Below, in pieces: positions 1 to 4,415 of a stretch of 8,833 nucleotides of DNA. The DNA is taken from contig SKZB01000424.1 of NCBI GenBank assembly GCA_007127615.1, positions 1 through 8,833 of the forward strand, read 5' to 3'. Source of the DNA: Phycisphaerales bacterium. Lineage in GTDB: Bacteria > Planctomycetota > Phycisphaerae > Phycisphaerales > SM1A02. Every line of letters starts with the position of its first letter. Positions within the stretch are counted from its first letter, which is position 1. Position numbers and translations under genes: made by a program. The notes under the pieces are model-generated. The model did no database searches. It was not told the DNA's origin and was given only the letters and a program-made list of their open reading frames with translations.

Positions 1-909
1 GATGACGGGACCGGCCCGGCGCTCTACGCGGGCGGGTTCTTACTGGGTGGCCCGCCGGTCAACATCGCGCGCTGGAGCGGGGGCCGGTGGTCGCCGCTCG
101 CGGGCGCGACCGGCACCCTGACGGCCGCGAATGTCCGCACGATCGCAGTATTCGATGATGGCAGGGGACCCGCGCTCTACGCCGGAGGGAATGGCCTCAC
201 CGTCAACGGTGTGCCGACCCCCCTGGCGCGTTGGGACGGAACGGACTGGAGCGCGGTGCCCGGCATGCCGCAGGCCGACACCACCGTTCTCACCGCGATG
301 ACCGTGCACGATGATGGCCGCGGCCCCGCGCTCTACGTCGGCGGGTTCTCCAGCCCCAGTTTTACTTTTCCACCCGTCGTCAGCCGGTTCGATGGAGTGG
401 GCTGGTCGGTCGTGGCGGCGCCCTTCAACGGGTCGATTCACGCGCTGGCAAGTTTCGACGATGGATCGGGTGCCGGCCCGGCGCTCCATGTCGGCGGCAA
501 CTTCTTTGAGACCATCACGGCGTCGGGTCACCAGCCGCTTTCGAGAATCGCGAGGCTGAACGGAAACGAGTGGGAACAACTCAACACGGGTACCAACAAC
601 GGTGTGTTCGCGCTGAGCCCGTCCGTTGATCTCCTCGACGGCTCGGCGCCAGCGCTCCACGTCGGCGGCAGCTTCGGCACCGCCGGCGGAATCGCTTCAG
701 CAAACTTCGCCCAGTGGCGCGGCTGCGGTGAGCCGGTTCCGGTGATCGGCGACCTCGACAGCGATGGCACCGTGAATTCAAGCGATCTGCTGATTCTGCT
801 CGGAGCATGGGGCGCGTGTCAGGACCACCTGAACTGCCCCGCCGATCTCAATGCCGACGGTCTCGTGAACGTCAGTGACCTGCTCATCCTGCTGGCGAAC
901 TGGGGATAG
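1..909 (+). CDS. Secreted repeat protein with C-terminal dockerin-like domain (3' part)
   Basis: The reading frame is open from the first base of the window, so the true start lies upstream; 302 codons are seen before TAG. At least five units of about 50-60 residues begin near codons 1, 52, 104, 153 and 213. Each has a D-D-G-x-G-P-A-L-Y/H-V/A-G-G strand, most followed by an A-R-W-D-G-x-x-W strand, a pattern suggesting a beta-propeller-like fold. Codons 250-302 carry two calcium-loop motifs, DLDSDGTVNSSD and DLNADGLVNVSD, each followed by LLILL and a WG pair. This resembles the type I dockerin-like ends of Phycisphaerae exported proteins. The C-terminus stops at NWG with no PEP-CTERM or sortase signal. 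The role is probably extracellular or cell-surface; no enzymatic function can be assigned. Frame and C-terminal domain are certain; the propeller fold is inferred. Confidence 0.9.
   Translation, partial: DDGTGPALYAGGFLLGGPPVNIARWSGGRWSPLAGATGTLTAANVRTIAVFDDGRGPALYAGGNGLTVNGVPTPLARWDGTDWSAVPGMPQADTTVLTAMTVHDDGRGPALYVGGFSSPSFTFPPVVSRFDGVGWSVVAAPFNGSIHALASFDDGSGAGPALHVGGNFFETITASGHQPLSRIARLNGNEWEQLNTGTNNGVFALSPSVDLLDGSAPALHVGGSFGTAGGIASANFAQWRGCGEPVPVIGDLDSDGTVNSSDLLILLGAWGACQDHLNCPADLNADGLVNVSDLLILLANWG
748..906 (+). other. Dockerin-like duplicated Ca-binding domain
   Basis: Two EF-hand-like loops with Asp/Asn at positions 1, 3, 5 and Asp at 12 (DLDSDGTVNSSD; DLNADGLVNVSD) are each followed by a short LLILL helix and a WG turn. 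A small Cys-containing linker (GAC...NC) separates them. This matches the two-repeat architecture of type I dockerin domains. In planctomycetes such ends are common without cellulosomes, so an attachment or maturation role is inferred. Confidence 0.8.
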
Positions 910-1084
910 CCGGGTCGTGCCGCGCGCTCGGCCGCGTGATCGGTCGCCCGTGCCGCGCAAGCTTCGTCGTTATTTAGAAAAAGGATCTTCAGGAAATCGT
1001 GTGGGTCACGAGTGACGGTTGCACCTCCCCCGGGAGGGCTTCGCCGCCAGCCCCCCCGATCCTGAAGACAAGTCCCCCGGGCTC

Positions 1085-1118
1085 CCCCCGAAAGTCCGGG
1101 ATCCGCCGCGTTCGGGGG
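1085..1118. repeat. Inverted repeat CCCCCGAA / TTCGGGGG
   Basis: An 8-bp perfect stem (1085-1092 with 1111-1118) encloses an 18-base loop. It lies in gene-free sequence about 180 bases after the upstream stop codon and has no following T-run, so it is not called as an intrinsic terminator. Confidence 0.4.
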
Positions 1119-1242
1119 CTCAGGGGCCATGGCCGAACGGGCTTCCACGGATTTGCGCATCGGTCGGCGGCGCCGCCCGCTGCTTCACCCGCGCCGACAC
1201 TCCGGCGCCCCTTCGGGGCTTTCACTGCCGTGCGCCTCCCCT

Positions 1243-1333
1243 CCCTCCGTCCCTCCGTCCCTCCGTCGCTTCGTCGCTCATTGCCTCCGTGCCTCCGTGC
1301 CTCCGTGCCTCCGTGCCTCCGTGCCTCCGTGCC
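1243..1333. repeat. In-phase 8-bp tandem array (ccctccgt / gcctccgt)
   Basis: Eleven consecutive 8-bp units occupy 1243-1330. They are three of ccctccgt (1243-1266), two diverged ones (cgcttcgt, cgctcatt), then six perfect gcctccgt copies (1283-1330), followed by a partial gcc. Strand composition is strongly skewed: the + strand has almost no A. Because 8 is not a multiple of 3, every frame reads through three units as an eight-residue repeat (RASVPPCL on +, TEARRHGG on -), which explains the spurious open frames here. Confidence 0.9.
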
Positions 1334-1385
1334 TTTTCTGAATCCGTGCGGGTCACCCACGCCGATTCCGGAAGCGCCACCAGAA

Positions 1386-1397
1386 AAGGCCGGCCTT
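1386..1397 (-). terminator. Possible terminator of the SRAP gene
   Basis: The 12-bp palindrome AAGGCCGGCCTT lies about 40 bases past the minus-strand stop codon. Read on the minus strand, it can fold as AAGG-CCGG-CCTT and continues directly into TTTTCT. The stem is short, so this is a weak intrinsic-terminator candidate. A second imperfect hairpin (1403-1425, around CACC-T-GGTG) sits between it and the gene. Confidence 0.25.
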
Positions 1398-1437
1398 CAT
1401 GATCGTGACGCCACCTGGTGACGATTTCACACTGGAC

Positions 1438-2196
1438 TCAGTCAAAGAGCGACGGTGTCGAGTCGTCACGATCGCCGTCATTTCCACCGGTTTCAGAAAC
1501 CGGTTCGATCAACGACGCCTCATCATGCCGGGAAGAGTTTACGCGCGTGCTCACCGGGTACATCGCCAGCACGCCGTCCGCGGCCGGTTTCAGAAGTGAT
1601 TGCCGTGGGCCCGGGTCGTCATCCGGCTCCGGATCGAGCCAGACATCGAACTGCTCCGGCTCCAGGATCACCGGCATGCGATCGTGCAGATCGCGCAACT
1701 GATCGTTCGCATCCGTGGTCAGAATGGCGTACGTTTCGATCGGCTTGCCGCTTTCGGGATCGGTCCACGACTCCCACAGCCCGGCCATGACCAGCGGCTG
1801 TTCATCGGCGCGATAGATGTAAAACGGCCGTTTCTTCGCCCGGCCGCCCCGGGCGCTTTCCACCTTCTTCCACTCGAAGAAGCCGCTGGCCGGCACGAGG
1901 CATCGCCGCCGCTTGAACGCGCTGCGAAATGCCGGCTTCTCCGCCGCGGTCTCACCCCGGGCGTTGATCAACCGCGAGCCGATCGAGGCGTCCTTCGCCC
2001 ATGACGGCACCAGCCCCCAGCGCAAAGCCGCGATCTCGCGATGATCGCCGGATGAGCCCTCCGATCGCGATCTCACCACCGGCGCCATCTGGGTCGGCGC
2101 GATGTTGTAGCGAGTGCGCAGCTCAAAATCGATCGCCGCCCGAAAGAGCTGAGCGAGCACTTCCGCCGGGGTGGTCAGGGCGTATCGGCCGCACAT
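1438..2196 (-). CDS. yedK: SRAP family (YedK/HMCES) abasic-site DNA-protein crosslink protein
   Basis: The product has 252 residues, slightly longer than E. coli YedK (about 220). The start is fixed by the family's Met-Cys-Gly-Arg-Tyr N-terminus: Met removal exposes Cys2, which forms a thiazolidine crosslink with ring-opened abasic sites in single-stranded DNA. Other family landmarks are NIAPT (31-35), RWGLVPSW (59-66), Asn78 in LINARGET, Glu108 in SGFFEW and His171 in LHDRMPVIL, matching the YedK active-site set. The family shields abasic sites at replication forks and can reverse its own crosslink. The frame extends upstream to 2439, but that part is antisense to the divergent His-rich gene and is rejected. 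Residues 219-252 form an acidic, probably disordered tail ending PSLFD. No clear Shine-Dalgarno is seen. Divergent from the metal cluster, so probably functionally unrelated. Confidence 0.95.
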   Translation of the reverse strand: MCGRYALTTPAEVLAQLFRAAIDFELRTRYNIAPTQMAPVVRSRSEGSSGDHREIAALRWGLVPSWAKDASIGSRLINARGETAAEKPAFRSAFKRRRCLVPASGFFEWKKVESARGGRAKKRPFYIYRADEQPLVMAGLWESWTDPESGKPIETYAILTTDANDQLRDLHDRMPVILEPEQFDVWLDPEPDDDPGPRQSLLKPAADGVLAMYPVSTRVNSSRHDEASLIEPVSETGGNDGDRDDSTPSLFD

Positions 2197-2203
2197 TCTT
2201 ATG

Positions 2204-2209
2204 ACGATA
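2204..2209 (-). promoter_or_regulatory. Candidate -10 box for the SRAP gene
   Basis: On the minus strand TATCGT (TATNNT pattern, four of six consensus bases) ends seven bases before the ATG at 2196. This would place the transcription start at or next to the start codon. No recognisable -35 or ribosome-binding site accompanies it. A six-base motif is weak evidence alone. Confidence 0.2.
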
Positions 2210-2242
2210 ACATGGCCGAAGGGGCCCGGCGCCACGCCGCCC

Positions 2243-2262
2243 ACGCCAAACCTCGCTGGCGT
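2243..2262. promoter_or_regulatory. Candidate operator: ACGCCA-N8-TGGCGT dyad
   Basis: A perfect 6-bp inverted repeat with an eight-base spacer makes a 20-bp dyad, a size usual for dimeric regulators. It lies between the divergent SRAP and His-rich genes and covers the -35 area of the TATACT promoter. A metal-responsive repressor or activator is plausible from context, but no regulator gene is in view and the sequence matches no site I recognise. Confidence 0.35.
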
Positions 2263-2265
2263 TCT

Positions 2266-2280
2266 GCCCCCGATTGGGGC
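2266..2280 (+). promoter_or_regulatory. GCCCC-CGATT-GGGGC dyad abutting the -10 box
   Basis: A 5-bp perfect stem with a five-base loop ends one base before the TATACT box, in the promoter spacer. It may be part of the operator or incidental in GC-rich DNA. Confidence 0.25.
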
Positions 2281-2286
2281 TATACT
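2281..2286 (+). promoter_or_regulatory. Candidate -10 box TATACT of the metal cluster
   Basis: TATACT matches the TATAAT consensus at five of six bases and is an A/T island in GC-rich DNA. It ends six bases before GTG 2293, predicting transcription that starts at or near the start codon (leaderless mRNA). The expected -35 position (about 2257-2263) does not resemble TTGACA; it is occupied by the dyad, which would fit an activator-dependent promoter. Confidence 0.35.
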
Positions 2287-2292
2287 TGCTCC

Positions 2293-2868
2293 GTGCGACG
2301 AGGTCTTGCTGACTTGACGATCCTTCGGGTGGGGCTTGCGGTCCTGCTGGCGCTGCTGCCGGCGGTCTGTCGCTGCCATATCGGGCTGCACGATCATGAC
2401 GATCACGTTCATGTCGCCACGGCCCATGGCTGGACGCACGTTCCGGTCGTCCGTGATCGGTCAGAGCACACCCACAATGGCCATCATCACCATGGCCACG
2501 AGTCTCCGCACGGCCATGACCATCACCACCATCATGGGCATAATGATCATGCTGGTCATGAACCTCGTCCTGAAGCTGGTCCCGACCATAGTCACAGCCA
2601 TGCGGCGAGTGAGCATCATCACGAACTGTTCTCGATGGTCCTGTGTGACCATGGCGATCACGATTGCGCGTGTCCGCCGTTGATGAGCAGTCTGCAGAAG
2701 AACGACGATCTGCCGCGGGCGCCGCTCGTGGGGTTCGTGCCCCTTGAAGTTCTGGTGAGGCCGATCGATCTGCCCGCGCTTCTTGCGCGGGAGCGCATCA
2801 GGGAACAGGATCATGTCCCCCGCCCGCCCTCGGCGCTGCTGCGCCAGCATTGCGCGCTGATCGTCTAG
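2293..2868 (+). CDS. Exported His/Cys-rich putative metal-binding protein
   Basis: The product has 191 residues if started at GTG 2293, which gives a normal export signal: M-R-R-G-L, a hydrophobic core at about 13-25, and likely cleavage near 25-28. An in-frame ATG at 2212 would put nearly 30 extra hydrophilic residues ahead of it and overlap the promoter region. Residues 29-110 are dominated by histidine (about 30 His) in HD, HG and HHHH runs. A CDHGDHDCAC cluster follows (Cys118, Cys125, Cys127 with His120, His123). The C-terminal third (about 128-191) is ordinary and proline-rich with a late Cys187. There is only one hydrophobic segment, so it is not a ZIP or CDF transporter. Leading an RND efflux cluster, it probably binds or buffers a divalent metal in the periplasm, analogous by position only to CzcI- or CusF-type accessory proteins. 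I recognise no family. Confidence 0.8.
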   Translation: MRRGLADLTILRVGLAVLLALLPAVCRCHIGLHDHDDHVHVATAHGWTHVPVVRDRSEHTHNGHHHHGHESPHGHDHHHHHGHNDHAGHEPRPEAGPDHSHSHAASEHHHELFSMVLCDHGDHDCACPPLMSSLQKNDDLPRAPLVGFVPLEVLVRPIDLPALLARERIREQDHVPRPPSALLRQHCALIV

Positions 2869-2882
2869 TGACATCCTTCTGA

Positions 2883-2939
2883 TTCACCGCACGCGATCGC
2901 GATCGAGCGATTGCGTTCTGTCGCTGCGCGTCCGGTGAA
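2883..2939 (+). terminator. Strong stem-loop after the His-rich gene (terminator, attenuator or processing site)
   Basis: TTCACCG (2883-2889) pairs with CGGTGAA (2933-2939), and ACGCG (2891-2895) with CGCGT (2927-2931). This gives 12 base pairs with one C-C mismatch, starting 14 bases after the stop. The enclosed loop can form an inner ATCGC/GCGAT hairpin (2896-2900 with 2907-2911) and contains the 12-bp palindrome CGATCGCGATCG (2894-2905). No T-run follows, so a classical intrinsic terminator is unlikely. mRNA stabilisation, attenuation or a binding site between the first and second genes are alternatives. Confidence 0.5.
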
Positions 2940-2968
2940 CACGTTCTGTGCCGTGCGCTGGCGTTCGA

Positions 2969-2997
2969 TTGTCGCCGGCGCGCGGTGATCGGAATAT
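2969..2997 (+). promoter_or_regulatory. Weak promoter candidate ahead of the adaptor gene
   Basis: TTGTCG (2969-2974) and GAATAT (2992-2997) are 17 bases apart. They match the -35 and -10 consensus at four and three positions respectively. The 158-bp gap after the His-rich gene is large for an operon, so a separate promoter is possible, but this match is close to chance. Confidence 0.15.
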
Positions 2998-3010
2998 TGA
3001 GAGTTCATTC

Positions 3011-3016
3011 AAGAGG
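3011..3016 (+). promoter_or_regulatory. Ribosome-binding site deciding the adaptor start
   Basis: AAGAGG lies ten bases before ATG 3027. It supports this start over the in-frame GTG at 2985, which has no such site and would put 14 extra residues before the signal peptide. Confidence 0.6.
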
Positions 3017-3026
3017 ATGTCATTTC

Positions 3027-4394
3027 ATGAACCGTACACGATGGGTTTTCGTGTCAGCGATCACGCTGGTGCTGGTGATGGTGTCGGTCTACCTGCCGAC
3101 GTTTGCTCACGATGATCACGCTCCGCCGCCGACGGACGGGTTTGACCCGCTCGCGCCGCGAACGGTCGTGCCGGAGACGGCGAAGATGATCGGCCTGGAA
3201 GTCGCCGAAGTCGACTTCGGCGTGATTGAGACGGTCGAAAACCTGACGGGGATGGTGCGGATCGAGCCGGAGGGTAAACGCACGCTCTCGCCGCGCGTGG
3301 CGGGCATGGTCACGAAGGTGCACGTGCAGGTCGGCGACCGCGTTCGGCGCGGCGATCTGCTGGTCGAAGTGGACTCACCGGAGTTCGCCCGCTTGCGGTA
3401 CGAGATGGCGCAGGTGGAGTCGGCGCACGTTGAACTGCGAGTGGCCCGGACGGCTGCGCTGGGCCGAATCCGGCAAGCGGAGCTGGCGCAGCACGCTTCG
3501 GAAGAGATGCTGAAGCTGTCGCGCGAGGAACTCACCCGGCTTGAAGGAAGGGGCGAGGCGGTCTCCGTCAACCTGATCAGCCAGAAGCGATCGGCGGTCC
3601 TGTCGATTGAGCGCGAAGTGGAATCCGCGCGCCTGAATCAGGAACTTGCGCAGGAAGAGGCGGACGGCCTCGCCGAGCGGATCGAGGCGATCCAAGAAGC
3701 AGGCCGGGCGCTGTCCGAGCTCGTTCAGCGTACGGCGGGGAGCAGCGGCCTCGACGCCGAGGCGGGCGAAGCGATCGGGATCCGGGCTTCGGCCGAGGCC
3801 ATCGTCACCCGTCGGGATGTTTCGGTCGGCCAGGGTGTTCAGCCCGGCGATCGACTGATCGAACTTGCGGCGATGGACCGCGTGCAGATCATCGCGGAGC
3901 TGCCCGAATCACGGCTCGATCGTCTGCGCGGGGCGCAGGGAAAGATGGCAAGGATTCGCCAGCCGCGCGAAGTGAGCGTTCGCGCAACCGGTGTGGTGCG
4001 AACCACGGGCCTGCTGATCGATCCGGTCAAGCGGACGGCGCATGTCATCATCGATGCGGAGAATTCGGGCGGCCTGCTCCATGACGGCATGTTCGTCGAG
4101 GTTGCCATCGTCCTTGATGAAGGCGAGTTCGTGGTGGTCGTTCCGCACGGCGCGATCCTGACCGACGGGCCGGAGCGCTACGTCTTCATCCGCGAAGGTG
4201 AAGAGTTCAAACGGCAGGAAGTCGCTCTGGGCGCGAAGGATGATCGCTTCGTGGAAGTGACGGACGGGCTGGTTCCCGGCGATGAAGTGATCGTGCGCGG
4301 CGCGTACGCCGTGAGTCAGATTCGCCCGCGCGTTGCCGCTGATCACCACGACCATGACCACGGCCACTCCCACGGTTCAGGTCATCGTCACTGA
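3027..4394 (+). CDS. czcB: Heavy-metal RND efflux periplasmic adaptor (CzcB/CusB family)
   Basis: This 455-residue membrane-fusion protein would link the inner-membrane pump to an outer-membrane channel. A signal peptide or anchor occupies 1-27 (core VSAITLVLVMVSVYL, possible cleavage after TFA), so the mature chain begins HDDH. The first biotinyl-lipoyl-like half is at about 84-118 (SPRVAGMVTKVHVQVGDRV, then GDLLVEVDSPEF). A long coiled-coil hairpin covers about 119-232, rich in Glu, Ala, Leu and Arg. The second lipoyl half is near 250-272 (VSVGQGVQPGDRLIEL), followed by a beta-barrel (about 275-370) and a membrane-proximal domain (about 375-433, with GLVPGDEVIVRGAY). The C-terminus (439-455) is a His/Asp tail with eight histidines. 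It lies 21 bases ahead of the pump gene, so the two are co-transcribed. The symbol is at family level; the metal is unproven, though His tails favour Zn, Co, Ni or Cd. Confidence 0.92.
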   Translation: MNRTRWVFVSAITLVLVMVSVYLPTFAHDDHAPPPTDGFDPLAPRTVVPETAKMIGLEVAEVDFGVIETVENLTGMVRIEPEGKRTLSPRVAGMVTKVHVQVGDRVRRGDLLVEVDSPEFARLRYEMAQVESAHVELRVARTAALGRIRQAELAQHASEEMLKLSREELTRLEGRGEAVSVNLISQKRSAVLSIEREVESARLNQELAQEEADGLAERIEAIQEAGRALSELVQRTAGSSGLDAEAGEAIGIRASAEAIVTRRDVSVGQGVQPGDRLIELAAMDRVQIIAELPESRLDRLRGAQGKMARIRQPREVSVRATGVVRTTGLLIDPVKRTAHVIIDAENSGGLLHDGMFVEVAIVLDEGEFVVVVPHGAILTDGPERYVFIREGEEFKRQEVALGAKDDRFVEVTDGLVPGDEVIVRGAYAVSQIRPRVAADHHDHDHGHSHGSGHRH

Positions 4395-4415
4395 CCAGAG
4401 ACAGAAGGACAGATC

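Larger units (their letters stand above)
995..1356. repeat. Block bracketed by near-identical short direct repeats
   Basis: Positions 995-1009 (aatcgtgtgggtcac) and 1341-1356 (aatccgtgcgggtcac) align with one single-base gap and one mismatch. They bracket about 330 bp of C/T-rich, gene-free sequence that includes the 8-bp array. This could be the footprint of an inserted or duplicated element, or a coincidence. No transposase or terminal inverted repeats are present. Confidence 0.35.
910..1437. other. 528-bp intergenic region, no credible gene
   Basis: Several overlapping open frames cross this stretch on both strands, but all are low-complexity products of the 8-bp array and proline/arginine-rich GC sequence, so none is called. 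Contents seen: a 10-bp direct repeat cgtgccgcgc at 916-925 and 949-958; an AT-rich island around 969-985; small dyads at 1024-1037 (CCTCCC/GGGAGG) and 1206-1218 (GCCCC-TTC-GGGGC); a longer one at 1085-1118; an in-phase 8-bp array at 1243-1333; near-identical direct repeats at 995-1009 and 1341-1356; and a palindrome at 1386-1397. No convincing terminator with a T-run follows the upstream gene. Confidence 0.75.

Noticed and set aside
1206..1218. GCCCC-TTC-GGGGC as terminator of the left-hand gene
   Set aside because: The stem is only 5 bp, followed by tttc rather than a T-run, and lies about 300 bases after the stop.
1243..1333. CRISPR array
   Set aside because: Units are 8 bp and contiguous with no spacers, and no cas gene is present.
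989..1421. Overlapping open frames on both strands in the intergenic block (for example 999-1421 + and 989-1360 -)
   Set aside because: Their products are Pro/Arg/Ser low complexity or direct readings of the 8-bp array. They have no ribosome sites or recognisable domains.
2212..2292. ATG 2212 as start of the His-rich protein
   Set aside because: It would add 27 hydrophilic residues before the signal peptide and run across the dyad and TATACT box. GTG 2293 gives a regular signal peptide.
1438..2439. Longer form of the SRAP protein starting at 2439
   Set aside because: The family requires Met-Cys-Gly-Arg-Tyr with Cys2 catalytic after Met removal. The upstream extension is antisense to the His-rich gene and would block the chemistry.
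2293..2868. His-rich protein as a ZIP or CDF metal transporter
   Set aside because: There is only one hydrophobic segment, at the N-terminus. Those families need six or more membrane helices.
2893..2900. GCGATCGC as a HIP1 element
   Set aside because: A single copy in GC-rich DNA where cgatcg words are frequent. HIP1 is a cyanobacterial, genome-wide repeat.
2985..3026. GTG 2985 as start of the adaptor
   Set aside because: It has no ribosome-binding site and adds 14 residues before the signal peptide. ATG 3027 has AAGAGG at good spacing.
2869..3026. Fur or Zur box ahead of the adaptor gene
   Set aside because: No AT-rich 19-bp palindrome resembling either site was found; the dyads here are GC-rich.
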